Source: an uncultured Bacteroides sp. (GTDB lineage Bacteria; Bacteroidota; Bacteroidia; Bacteroidales; Bacteroidaceae). Taken from it: a stretch of DNA of 64,000 bases. The notes below the pieces were generated by a model. It did not search any database, had not been told where the DNA came from, and saw only the letters and a program-made list of their open reading frames with translations. Where the stretch lies: positions 2,447,258 to 2,511,257 of the forward strand of contig NZ_OY782578.1 in assembly GCF_963677945.1 (NCBI RefSeq), written 5' to 3'. Numbering within the stretch: the stretch's first letter is position 1; every line of letters starts with the position of its first letter. Of this stretch, positions 36,406-45,356 are shown piece by piece. A program made the translations under genes and the position numbers.

Positions 36406-36431
36406 GTTAATAATTAATTTAGGAGAATCAA
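36402..36431 (-). promoter_or_regulatory. Promoter of the orphan cobalamin riboswitch
   Basis: Minus strand: TTG (36431-36429), 19 bases, TAACTTTG (36409-36402), the same spacing and -7 box as before the first riboswitch. This indicates that the RNA is still made. Confidence 0.7.
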
Positions 36432-36466
36432 TATAGAAGATATTTTTTTTATTTTCATTATTGATT

Positions 36467-38236
36467 TTAGCTTTTGGCTAGAGTGAATATAAATTCCAGT
36501 CCACCGCCTTGATTGTTTTTGGCCGATATGTTTCCTCCGTGAATAATTACGGAGTTTTTTACGATAGCCAGTCCCAGACCTGTACCGCCAATTTTTCGTG
36601 AGCGCCCTTTATCTACCCGATAGAAACGTTCAAACAATCTGTTTAAATGCTCTGGTGCTACACCTACTCCGGTATCAGAGAAACTGAAATAGTAGAATGA
36701 TTCATCTTCTCTGAAGCATTTTATATTAATAGAAATATCGTTTCCTGCATATGCAATGGCATTATCCATTAAATTCCGGAATATAGAATATATCAGCGAA
36801 GCATTTCCACGTATTGGTAATTCCTTATTCAAAGCATTGTTTACTTTGATATTCTTTTCTTCTAATTCTAAAGCCACATCTTTAATTATACTTTGCACAA
36901 GAGAACTGATTTCTACTTTTTCCATATCAATCATGTTGCTTGCTTCGTCCATTCGTGTAAGCACAGATATGTCTCTTAAAAGTCGGGTCAGTCTGTTACT
37001 TTGAGCATAGCAACGTTCCAGAAATGTTTTCAGCTTATCTTTTGGAAGAGATTCATTATTAACAATAGTTTCCAGATATCCCTGAATACTGCTTACGGGA
37101 GTTTTAAGCTCGTGTGCAATGTTCTGAGTTAATTGTCTCTTCATGCGAACCTGCTCTTCCTCTTGTGTAATGTCATTAATAGAAATCTCAAAGCTCTGAT
37201 CCTGGAAGATGATACACTCTACAACAAATATTCGTCCGTTTTTATCTAAATTGATAGACATACGGCGTTCTTCGTTGCCGGCAGGTCTTGTTTGTGCCTT
37301 ACTTATGTATTCAGTAATTTTTTGAATCTCGGGTAAAGAAAAAACTTCCTCTGCATTTTGAAGATTTACATCTGATATAAGATTACTATATTGAGTGAAA
37401 AGGTTATTCACGAGAATCTCTTTTTTGTCAGCAGTAAAAATACCCAGTCCTTCGTGTGAAATCTGTAAGTGGGTAATAAGCTTTTCTCTTTCTATATATA
37501 AGGCTTCTTTAGTATCGTGCAATCGATTATAAATTTTGATGATGTGCTGAGAAATATCACCTAATTCATTGTTTGGGAAAGCATTAGCCATATCCATATC
37601 CAAAGCCTCATTGCGGTCTGCCCGTCTGGTAAATTCTCTCAGCTGAGCTATAGAAGTTCCTATCTTTTTAGTAAATCTAGAGAAAATTATGGTCAGAATT
37701 AATGTGACTATTACCGTAAACCAAACAAACTTGTAATCGGCTTTTAAACTAGTAATTAAATCTAAGTTGTAAGGCAGCGCACTACGAACAATGTATTTAT
37801 CATACAAAGAAGCTGAATAGAAAGATGGATATCCGGTTGTTTCGGATGTTCTTCTCAAATCATATCCATTGCCTTTACTTAAAGCCTGTTTAACTTCTGG
37901 TCTGTTTGAATGATTCTCAATCTTATTATAGTCCTTTTTTAGATTATCATAGATAACTTTACCATCAAGAGTTATAATGGTAACACGGAGACCTTTAATG
38001 GTATGTCTTTTTGTGTATTTATTTAGTGTTTTCTCAACATTTCCCGAGTCACAAATTTCCTCATATAAGCGTGCATTGTAATCTTGTAGTTTAGTATTAA
38101 GTAGTTCTACTTTAAACTCTTTTTCTCTGTTATATTGAAAACCAATAAAACATAAGGAAAACGCTGCAAATAAAAGTATAACAGAGAGTAATAATTTCTG
38201 GTTGAGGGATAATATTGGTTTTTGGGCAATTGTCAT
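36467..38236 (-). CDS. Membrane sensor histidine kinase, PhoR-like
   Basis: 589 residues: N-terminal helix (about 12-30), a periplasmic sensor domain of about 140 residues, second helix (about 170-190), HAMP, PAS (about 255-355) and the kinase core with H-box IAHELKTPVSSIQGY, N-box NLMDNAIAYA and G-boxes DTGVGVAP and GGTGLGLAIV. Architecture matches PhoR-type kinases in Bacteroidetes, yet the signal is not readable. It follows the regulator gene by 21 bases on the same strand, so they form a two-component system. Confidence 0.93.
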   Translation of the reverse strand: MTIAQKPILSLNQKLLLSVILLFAAFSLCFIGFQYNREKEFKVELLNTKLQDYNARLYEEICDSGNVEKTLNKYTKRHTIKGLRVTIITLDGKVIYDNLKKDYNKIENHSNRPEVKQALSKGNGYDLRRTSETTGYPSFYSASLYDKYIVRSALPYNLDLITSLKADYKFVWFTVIVTLILTIIFSRFTKKIGTSIAQLREFTRRADRNEALDMDMANAFPNNELGDISQHIIKIYNRLHDTKEALYIEREKLITHLQISHEGLGIFTADKKEILVNNLFTQYSNLISDVNLQNAEEVFSLPEIQKITEYISKAQTRPAGNEERRMSINLDKNGRIFVVECIIFQDQSFEISINDITQEEEQVRMKRQLTQNIAHELKTPVSSIQGYLETIVNNESLPKDKLKTFLERCYAQSNRLTRLLRDISVLTRMDEASNMIDMEKVEISSLVQSIIKDVALELEEKNIKVNNALNKELPIRGNASLIYSIFRNLMDNAIAYAGNDISINIKCFREDESFYYFSFSDTGVGVAPEHLNRLFERFYRVDKGRSRKIGGTGLGLAIVKNSVIIHGGNISAKNNQGGGLEFIFTLAKS

Positions 38237-38257
38237 ATTAATAATTATAATAGCTCG

Positions 38258-38944
38258 TTAACATTCAAAACAGTATCCATAACCAAGTCGGGTAACAACA
38301 TGTTTCCCGTAGCTACCTATTTTCTTTCGCAAACGAGTAATATTTACGTCAATGGTGCGGTCTAATACACAAACTTCATCACTCCATATCTTGGAAAGGA
38401 TGTCTTCTCTGGAAAATACTCTTCCTTTGTTTTGCAGTAGAAGGAGTAATATTTCAAATTCTTTTTTGGTCAGAGATATTTCTTCTCCATCAATGGTGAC
38501 TTTCTTTTTTGTTATATCAATAACCAGCGTTTCGAAATAAATTTGTTCTGTAGAGCTCTTTTCGGTGTTGTTTGTAGTACGGCGAATTACAGCTTTTACT
38601 CGTGATATCACTTCACGCAAAGAAAATGGCTTCGAAATATAGTCGTCAGCTCCAAGGTTGAAACCTGTAATGGTATCATTCTCTGTATCTTTTGCTGTTA
38701 TGAAGATTATTGGAATATTTGCTGTCTTCTTCTCTTTTTTGAGCATACTGGCCATTCTGAATCCGGAAATTTCTCCCATCATAACGTCCAATAATAATAA
38801 GCTATAATCGCTAATATTTAATTTTAGTGCTTCTTCAGCTGAATTTGCAGTATCTACTTCATACCCTTCATTCTCTAAATTAAATTTTAAAATTTCACAA
38901 AGATCTTCTTCGTCGTCAACAACTAAAATTCTATTGGTGTTCAT
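38258..38944 (-). CDS. OmpR/PhoB-family response regulator
   Basis: 228 residues. Receiver domain starts ILVVDDEEDL, has the phospho-acceptor Asp in LLLLDVMMG (about residue 53) and the switch Lys in DDYISKPFS. The C-terminal winged-helix domain (about 130-228) ends in VTRLGYGYCFEC, typical for OmpR/PhoB proteins. It is the first gene of the pair with the kinase. The target genes are unknown; the transglutaminase-like gene is divergent from it. Confidence 0.94.
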   Translation of the reverse strand: MNTNRILVVDDEEDLCEILKFNLENEGYEVDTANSAEEALKLNISDYSLLLLDVMMGEISGFRMASMLKKEKKTANIPIIFITAKDTENDTITGFNLGADDYISKPFSLREVISRVKAVIRRTTNNTEKSSTEQIYFETLVIDITKKKVTIDGEEISLTKKEFEILLLLLQNKGRVFSREDILSKIWSDEVCVLDRTIDVNITRLRKKIGSYGKHVVTRLGYGYCFEC

Positions 38945-38969
38945 AATTTCTTTTGTTTATGATGTTGTA

Positions 38970-39001
38970 CAAATATATACATTCTTATTAATTAATTGCA
39001 A
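38970..39001 (-). promoter_or_regulatory. Promoter of the two-component operon
   Basis: Minus strand TTG (39001-38999), 21 bases, TATATTTG (38977-38970), 26 bases before the regulator start codon. Confidence 0.5.
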
Positions 39002-39082
39002 AGATGTAGCTTTTATATTACGTATGAATGAAATAGATGTTACAAAGTTGTTACGATGCTTTTATGTACCAAAACTTATAGT

Positions 39083-39090
39083 TATATTTG
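39083..39090 (+). promoter_or_regulatory. Probable -7 box for the transglutaminase-like gene
   Basis: TATATTTG covers an in-frame ATG at 39088, so that ATG can hardly be the start; translation is placed at 39112. A -33 element is not clear. Confidence 0.35.
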
Positions 39091-39111
39091 TTTCATTATT
39101 ATGTATATCAG

Positions 39112-40296
39112 ATGAAAAAGATTAATATATGGAAGGCTGTTGCAATTGTTTCGTTAGTAATAATTGTAACTGTTAGCGGGATCTACCTATACAATGATGG
39201 ACTTTTTAGACGCGATTATGAATTAAATGACGAACTAGGCGGTAATATATTCCCTTCAGCAATTCTCTCTATTGCAACAACTGATACAGTAGTTATTAAA
39301 CCGGCAGGAAATCATTATTTAGGTAATCCAAAATCGGGCTTTATTATTCGTCTGAAATCGGGGAGGGCTAATAGCAAAGTTAGAATTACGCTCGGCAAAA
39401 CACCTTATTTTGAGAAATCAGTGTCTGAATTTGTATTGGAAGAATCCGGTACGGTATATCAGATCTTTCCGGATGTAATATGGAATTATAATGCATTGAA
39501 AAATAATATTCAGGCTGCTCCAGTTAGTGTTTCCGTTGAAGTGGAGGTTAATGGAACTAGCCTGGGACAGAAAGTTCGCACTTTTTCTGTGAGAAGCATT
39601 AACGAATGTCTGCTTGCTTATTTGGATAGTAAGCAACAATTTCACGATACCGGGATATTCTTTGCTGCATATGTAAATGAAGAGCATCCAATGATTGATA
39701 AACTTCTTCGTGAAGCCTTGAATACACGCATTGTTAATCGTTTTGTCGGTTATCAGTCCGATAAACCAGGTTCGGTAGACAAGCAAGTATACGTTTTATG
39801 GAATGTATTGCAGAAACGAAACTTTAAATATAGTTCTGTATCGACGTCAAGCCTTTCATCAAATGTTGCTTTTTCCCAACGCGTCAGAACTTTGGATGAT
39901 GCCTTGGAATCTTCGCAAATAAATTGTGTTGATGGAAGTGTTTTGTTCGCTTCTTTGTTGAGAGCCATTAATCTTGATCCAATATTAGTAAGAATGCCCG
40001 GCCACATGTTCGTGGGATATTATTTGGATAAGTATCATAAAAAGAAAGATTTTCTTGAAACTACGATGATTGGTGATGTAAATCTGGATGATTTCTTTCC
40101 CGATGAAAAGCTAGATTCAACAATTGTGGGCAAATCGCAAAATGAAATGTCTCGCATAACCTTTGAGAAGTCTAAACAATATGCAAATAACTTGTTTGAA
40201 AAGAATTTGAATGGAATTAGAACTCGTCAGCGCTTTTTTATGTATCTGGAAATATCGAGAGAAGTAAGACGCTATATTCAGCCTATAGGCAAATAG
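39112..40296 (+). CDS. Membrane-anchored transglutaminase-like protein
   Basis: 394 residues from the ATG at 39112, with one N-terminal membrane segment (KAVAIVSLVIIVTVSGIYLY) and an extracytoplasmic body. The segment NCVDGSVLFASLLRAINLDPILVRMPGHMFVGYYLD carries a Cys and a His placed as in the transglutaminase-like (papain-type) fold, with LETT downstream where the third catalytic residue is often found. No substrate is known. It is followed after 36 bases by a DUF3805/DUF3806 protein, with which it may act. Confidence 0.7.
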   Translation: MKKINIWKAVAIVSLVIIVTVSGIYLYNDGLFRRDYELNDELGGNIFPSAILSIATTDTVVIKPAGNHYLGNPKSGFIIRLKSGRANSKVRITLGKTPYFEKSVSEFVLEESGTVYQIFPDVIWNYNALKNNIQAAPVSVSVEVEVNGTSLGQKVRTFSVRSINECLLAYLDSKQQFHDTGIFFAAYVNEEHPMIDKLLREALNTRIVNRFVGYQSDKPGSVDKQVYVLWNVLQKRNFKYSSVSTSSLSSNVAFSQRVRTLDDALESSQINCVDGSVLFASLLRAINLDPILVRMPGHMFVGYYLDKYHKKKDFLETTMIGDVNLDDFFPDEKLDSTIVGKSQNEMSRITFEKSKQYANNLFEKNLNGIRTRQRFFMYLEISREVRRYIQPIGK

Positions 40297-40332
40297 TAAG
40301 CAATAAATAGATAAAGAATAAGATAAATATAT

Positions 40333-41169
40333 ATGATCGAAAAAGGAAAAAAGTTTATTTCTCCCGGAGCTTGGTTCTCTTTAATTTACCCTTCATCCTG
40401 GAATGAATTCGAGGATGCGGAAGATAGTTTCCTATTTTACAATCCCAATAAATGGACTGGTAATTTTAGAATTTCAGCATACCGTGACGATAGAAATAAT
40501 GGGTATGGAAAAGAGTCGGTAGATTATGAACTGAAGCAGAATAAAAATTCTTCGCAGGTTAAACTTGGTGAGCTGGTTTGTGCTTATAGCAAAGAAATGT
40601 TTCAGGAAGAAGGATCCTATTATGTAACTCATGTCTGGATAATCGGAATAGGTAATGTGGCATTCGAATGTACATTTACCGTTCCCCGAGGAAATGATAT
40701 TATCGAAGCTGAAGAAATAATATCTTCCTTGAAAGCTTATCCGAAAGGCAAACAAATAAATGAAATTATACCAATACGAGTATTGGAAATAAATGTTGTA
40801 AATGAGGCGTTCGATTGGGCTTCAGGTACAATTAAAAAACAAATAAAGAAGGATTTTACTTCATCGGAAGAGGATATTGCTAAGATTCAACAAATGGTTG
40901 ATAGTAGCAGCTTTAAACCTCAGCAAAAAGAAGTGTGGGAATCTTTTGGAATTGCTTTTGGCACAATTATTGAAAACCAGATTGATGGTATGGAATGGGT
41001 TACGGTAATTAACGGTAATAAGGAAATTCCGGGATTACGTTTTAATGAAAGTAAACTGATTATATATCCTTCAGAGATAATCTGGAACTTAGTCCGTGCT
41101 GGTCAACCTTGTGATTTGAATGCCATTTTTCAAGATGTTAAGTTGAAGGTGGAAAATGAATTGAATTAA
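40333..41169 (+). CDS. DUF3805/DUF3806 domain protein
   Basis: 278 residues with no signal peptide, hence cytosolic. The N-terminal half has the DUF3805 pattern (GAWFSLIYPSSWNEFEDAEDSFLFYNP), like PsbP/DcrB-type folds, and the C-terminal half the DUF3806 pattern (ESFGIAFGTIIENQIDGMEWVTV, then YPSEIIWNLVRAG). Both families have no assigned function. It lies between the transglutaminase-like gene and the ABC-F gene, 13 bases before the latter. Confidence 0.8.
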   Translation: MIEKGKKFISPGAWFSLIYPSSWNEFEDAEDSFLFYNPNKWTGNFRISAYRDDRNNGYGKESVDYELKQNKNSSQVKLGELVCAYSKEMFQEEGSYYVTHVWIIGIGNVAFECTFTVPRGNDIIEAEEIISSLKAYPKGKQINEIIPIRVLEINVVNEAFDWASGTIKKQIKKDFTSSEEDIAKIQQMVDSSSFKPQQKEVWESFGIAFGTIIENQIDGMEWVTVINGNKEIPGLRFNESKLIIYPSEIIWNLVRAGQPCDLNAIFQDVKLKVENELN

Positions 41170-41182
41170 AATTAGAAAAAAA

Positions 41183-43048
41183 ATGGCGAGTTATATGCAG
41201 GTTGATGGGTTAACCAAATCGTTTGGTGACCTTGTTCTATTTAATGAGATTTCATTTGGTATTGCAGAAGGACAGAGGATTGGTCTTATAGCTAAAAATG
41301 GTAGCGGAAAGACAACCTTATTAAATATTATTGCAGGAAAAGAAGGATATGATGCCGGAAATATTGTCTTCAGACGAGATCTACGCATAGCTTATCTGGA
41401 ACAAGACCCTCAGTATCCCGAGGATCTGACTGTTCTGGAGGCTTGTTTCCATTCTAATAATGAAACTGTGCAGCTGATTAAAGAGTATGAAGTTTGTATG
41501 GAAACAAAAGGTAATCCCGGATTGCAGGAATTATTAATCCGAATGGATCATGAAAAGGCATGGGATTATGAACGTAAAGCAAAACAAATTCTTTCGCAAT
41601 TAAAGATTCGTAACTTCGATCAACTGGTAAAACACCTTTCAGGTGGGCAGTTGAAACGAGTGGCACTCGCAAATACATTGATTACCGAACCAGATTTGTT
41701 AATTCTCGATGAGCCTACCAATCATTTGGATCTCGATATGACAGAATGGTTGGAAGAATATCTGAGACGTACAAATGTAAGTTTGCTGATGGTAACTCAC
41801 GACCGATATTTCCTTGATAGAGTTTGCTCGGAGATTATTGAGATAGATAACAAGCAGGTTTATCAATATAAAGGGAATTATAGTTACTATCTGGAGAAAA
41901 GACAAGAACGGATTGATTCAACGAATGTAGAAATTGAACGTGCGAATAATCTTTATCGCACTGAACTTGACTGGATGCGCCGTATGCCACAAGCACGTGC
42001 ACATAAAGCAAAGTACAGACAGGATGCGTTTTATGAAATAGAGAAAGTTGCAAAGCAGCGTTTCAATAATGATAATGTAAAGCTGGACGTAAAAGCTAGT
42101 TATATTGGTTCTAAAATATTTGAGGCCGATCATCTTTATAAAAGTTTTGGAGACCTGAAGATATTGGATGACTTCTCTTATATTTTTGCCCGATATGAAA
42201 AAATGGGTATAGTTGGTAATAATGGAACCGGAAAGTCTACCTTTATTAAAATATTAATGGGACAAGCACAACCGGATAAAGGAACTATTGATATTGGAGA
42301 GACAGTCCGCTTTGGTTACTATTCACAGGATGGGTTGCAGTTCGACGATCAGATGAAGGTGATTGATGTGGTGCAAGAAATAGCTGAGGTTATAGAATTA
42401 GGCGATGGCAAAAAGCTTACTGCATCTCAGTTTCTGCAACATTTCCTTTTCACCCCTGAGACTCAGCATAGCTATGTTTATAAATTAAGCGGAGGAGAGA
42501 GAAGAAGGCTTTATCTTTGTACGGTATTAATGCGAAATCCTAATTTTCTAGTGCTCGATGAGCCTACTAATGATCTTGATATTATTACGCTTAATGTCCT
42601 TGAAGATTATTTGGTAAACTTTAAAGGATGTGTGATTGTGGTTTCTCACGATCGCTACTTTATGGATAAAGTTGTTGATCACTTGCTGGTATTCAACGGC
42701 CAGGGAGATATTCGTGATTTTCCTGGTAACTATTCCGATTATCGTGATTGGAATGAGGCTAAGAAACAAAAAGAAAAAGAAGCCGAAAAACCAAAAGAAG
42801 ATAAAACTGCAAGAGTTCGTACCAACGATAAACGCAAGATGTCTTACAAAGAAAAGATAGAATATGCTCAGATTGAGAAGGATTTAGAAGATTTGGAACA
42901 GGAAAAAGCCGATTTGGAAGCCGATCTTTGCAGTGGTTCTTTATCAGCAGCTTCTTTGACTGAGAAATCGAAAAGAATTGCGGAACTTATTGATCTTATT
43001 GATGAAAAGACAATGAGATGGCTTGAACTAAGCGAAATAGAAGAATAA
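41183..43048 (+). CDS. ABC-F family ATPase (Uup-like)
   Basis: 621 residues without membrane helices: two ATPase domains in tandem. The first has AKNGSGKTT, LSGGQLKRVALA and LLILDEPTNHLD; the second GNNGTGKST, LSGGERRRLYL and FLVLDEPTNDLD. The linker between them matches the P-site tRNA interaction region, and a charged coiled coil of about 90 residues closes the protein, as in Uup. ABC-F proteins act on the ribosome or, for Uup, also on DNA structures. This is the housekeeping kind; there is no sign of an antibiotic-resistance subtype. Confidence 0.93.
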   Translation: MASYMQVDGLTKSFGDLVLFNEISFGIAEGQRIGLIAKNGSGKTTLLNIIAGKEGYDAGNIVFRRDLRIAYLEQDPQYPEDLTVLEACFHSNNETVQLIKEYEVCMETKGNPGLQELLIRMDHEKAWDYERKAKQILSQLKIRNFDQLVKHLSGGQLKRVALANTLITEPDLLILDEPTNHLDLDMTEWLEEYLRRTNVSLLMVTHDRYFLDRVCSEIIEIDNKQVYQYKGNYSYYLEKRQERIDSTNVEIERANNLYRTELDWMRRMPQARAHKAKYRQDAFYEIEKVAKQRFNNDNVKLDVKASYIGSKIFEADHLYKSFGDLKILDDFSYIFARYEKMGIVGNNGTGKSTFIKILMGQAQPDKGTIDIGETVRFGYYSQDGLQFDDQMKVIDVVQEIAEVIELGDGKKLTASQFLQHFLFTPETQHSYVYKLSGGERRRLYLCTVLMRNPNFLVLDEPTNDLDIITLNVLEDYLVNFKGCVIVVSHDRYFMDKVVDHLLVFNGQGDIRDFPGNYSDYRDWNEAKKQKEKEAEKPKEDKTARVRTNDKRKMSYKEKIEYAQIEKDLEDLEQEKADLEADLCSGSLSAASLTEKSKRIAELIDLIDEKTMRWLELSEIEE

Positions 43049-43050
43049 AA

Positions 43051-43890
43051 ATGAATCTGACAAATTATCATAGTCATACATCTTTCTGTGATGGACGTGC
43101 TCCTATGAAAGAATTTGTAGTTGAAGCCGTGCACCAGGGATTTACTTCGTACGGTATTTCCTCTCATGCTCCGCTTCCTTTTCCTACCCGATGGACTATG
43201 GAAAAGGAAGATGTTACGCCTTATCTGGATGAGTTTTATGCTTTGAAGAAAGAATTCCAGGATAAAATAGAGCTATATATCGGATTGGAGATTGATTATT
43301 TAAATGAGGACAGTAACCCTTCAATAGAATATTTTCGTAACCTCCCTCTGGATTATCGTATTGGCTCTGTTCATCTTCTGACTGATGATCAGGGAGAAGT
43401 TGTAGACATTGACTGCAGTAAAGAGAACTTTAAAGAAACGCTGGAGATGCATTTTTATAATGATGTAAAGTCTACTTCTCTTGCTTATTTCAGTAGATTA
43501 ATGTCTATGGTAGAGCTTGGAGGTTTCGACATTGTGGGGCATGCTGATAAAATTGCATATAATGTCTCTTATTGTCAGTCAGGTGTTACAGAAGAAGAAT
43601 GGTATAAGAATGCATTAAAAGATTTATTTGCGTTTATTTATGAAAAGGGATATATAATGGAGATAAATACTAAGGCCTATCATAAACTTGGTGTCTTTTA
43701 TCCCGATGAAACAACTTTTTCTCTTATCAAAGATATGCGTATTCCTTTAGTAGTAAATTCAGATTCTCATTATCCGGAACTAGTAAATCATGGTAGGAGA
43801 GAAGCTCTTCAGGCGTTAAAGGCTGCCGGAATAAATAGTGTAATGGAGCTTGTTTCTGGTAAATGGCAGGAAAAACCTATTTCGATTTAA
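43051..43890 (+). CDS. PHP-family histidinol-phosphatase (HisJ-like)
   Basis: 279 residues. The PHP metal motifs are present in order: NYHSHTSFCDG near residue 4, SSHAPLPFP, GLEIDYL, SVHLL, VGHADKI and NSDSHYP. This fits HisJ/HisK-type histidinol-phosphatase, which makes histidinol. It could serve the histidine pathway whose later genes lie at 53.5-56.3 kb, although Bacteroides usually also has the HisB phosphatase; other phosphoesters are possible. Two bases separate it from the ABC-F gene. Confidence 0.88.
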   Translation: MNLTNYHSHTSFCDGRAPMKEFVVEAVHQGFTSYGISSHAPLPFPTRWTMEKEDVTPYLDEFYALKKEFQDKIELYIGLEIDYLNEDSNPSIEYFRNLPLDYRIGSVHLLTDDQGEVVDIDCSKENFKETLEMHFYNDVKSTSLAYFSRLMSMVELGGFDIVGHADKIAYNVSYCQSGVTEEEWYKNALKDLFAFIYEKGYIMEINTKAYHKLGVFYPDETTFSLIKDMRIPLVVNSDSHYPELVNHGRREALQALKAAGINSVMELVSGKWQEKPISI

Positions 43891-43910
43891 ATATTTAATG
43901 TATTATATAG

Positions 43911-43946
43911 AATAGAAACAAGAGCTCAACTTGTTTCTATTCTGCT
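43911..43946. terminator. Bidirectional terminator between two convergent genes
   Basis: Perfect 12-bp arms AATAGAAACAAG and CTTGTTTCTATT around seven bases, between the PHP gene (plus) and the FucI-like gene (minus). Confidence 0.7.
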
Positions 43947-45175
43947 CTTTTACAATTGTTGGAAGCAAAAAACGCATCCAATTTCTTTTCATAATTACCA
44001 ATAACAACCATATGATGATTTCCTATCGGGTTGCGGAGGAAATAATCTACCGGACTATCCAGTTTAATTCGTACTTGTGTACGGCAAACATTCAGATAAT
44101 TAGTATTCTCAATTAAACTTCCCGAAGCAACATAATATTCGTCCAGGCATTCCCCGCCACATTTTACTATTGTAACATCTCCCGTTGGCAGAATTCCCTG
44201 AATAGATACTCCTTTGCTACTTTCAAAATGATTTCGGATGATGTATCTTTCCGTAAGTTTTGTGCTAACAGTGCAATGCGCCATTACAATCTCGTTGCTT
44301 TTTATATCAATCCTGATAGGGTTTGCCATAAAAGCCGAACGACCGGTTACAGCTTTTATAGCCATGAGAGTAAAGATAGATTGCAAGTCGCCTTCGCATC
44401 CGGCAAGTATTCCTTCATCATTAAGCAATGACATAGCCAAACACCCAGTAGTTCCTAAAAGTGTTATTATTTTGTAGCAGTTTAATGTAATGGCATTCAA
44501 CTTTTCTTTTTCACAAATATCTTTTATAGCCTTATAAATGCGCATTGCATTTATCATATCTTCCGGGTCCGCCTCTCTGCAGGCTAAAGCTTTTCCGGCA
44601 ATCTGTGCAGCTTGTTCCCCAACCTCATCTTCACCGATAAGTGCATATCTCTTTGTAACATTCTCAATAGGGATGTTAATATACTCTACTCCCCAGCGTT
44701 GCTTGGAAAGCAAATAATCTACTCCGCTTGCAATAAGCCATGAAGAAGGAGTTCCAATAACTCCAATTCTTTTGCCTTTAAGAGCTTTTTGAGCTTCGAA
44801 ATTGTTGTAATGAATATGAATCCTTTCAACTGTATTTCTTATGTCTCCATGAAGTATTTCAGATTTTAGTCCTTTACATTGCAGCCAATATGAAATTTCC
44901 AATGAGGCAGAAAAGGAATTCTGCACACCATCAGTAAGTAAAATCATAGGCTGAGGCAGGAATTCGAAGCATCGTATAACGAACTTTTCTATCCCTCCTG
45001 TAGCTATGAAAACAATTTTGAAATCATCTTCGGTAAGGGTATACAAGTCTTTATAATCAATGATTTTTATGATATAGAATTTCTCAAGTTCACTGAGAAG
45101 AACTTCGTGCATCTTATAGATGGACATCTGGTTTTGCAGAGCCGAAGCGAATGTTATGAGGTGGACTGTAATCAT
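43937..45175 (-). CDS. L-fucose/L-arabinose isomerase-like protein (FucI/AraA fold)
   Basis: 412 residues. The layout resembles the fucose isomerase family: an N-terminal Rossmann-like part, KGKRIGVIGTPSSWLIASG in the middle (about 137-155), and GCEGDLQSIFTLMAIKAVTG with MAHCTVS further on, as in the C-terminal metal-binding domain where E, D and H are ligands. It is shorter than FucI (about 590) and AraA (about 500). The sugar it acts on, if any, is unknown. It stands alone on the minus strand; no sugar operon is beside it. Confidence 0.7.
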   Translation of the reverse strand: MITVHLITFASALQNQMSIYKMHEVLLSELEKFYIIKIIDYKDLYTLTEDDFKIVFIATGGIEKFVIRCFEFLPQPMILLTDGVQNSFSASLEISYWLQCKGLKSEILHGDIRNTVERIHIHYNNFEAQKALKGKRIGVIGTPSSWLIASGVDYLLSKQRWGVEYINIPIENVTKRYALIGEDEVGEQAAQIAGKALACREADPEDMINAMRIYKAIKDICEKEKLNAITLNCYKIITLLGTTGCLAMSLLNDEGILAGCEGDLQSIFTLMAIKAVTGRSAFMANPIRIDIKSNEIVMAHCTVSTKLTERYIIRNHFESSKGVSIQGILPTGDVTIVKCGGECLDEYYVASGSLIENTNYLNVCRTQVRIKLDSPVDYFLRNPIGNHHMVVIGNYEKKLDAFFASNNCKRAE

Positions 45176-45288
45176 AGAACATTCAATTTAAAGATTAAAC
45201 AAATCTACATATTTAATTTGATTTAATACAGTTTTATTGCAAAAACTTGTCTTAAAGAAAACTAAGCCTCATTTTTGTTTACTATTTG

Positions 45289-45320
45289 TTTGCTTGGTTA
45301 CTCTCGAAGTCCTATCTTTG
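45289..45320 (+). promoter_or_regulatory. Promoter of the aminotransferase gene
   Basis: TTTG (45289-45292), 20 bases, TATCTTTG (45313-45320), 37 bases before the ATG. Confidence 0.6.
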
Positions 45321-45356
45321 CAGCTCAATTGAAAATATATTTTAATACTAGAAAGT

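Noticed and set aside
41191-43167. Antisense frames inside the ABC-F and other long genes
   Set aside because: They are shadows of highly biased coding sequence, without leaders or known domains.
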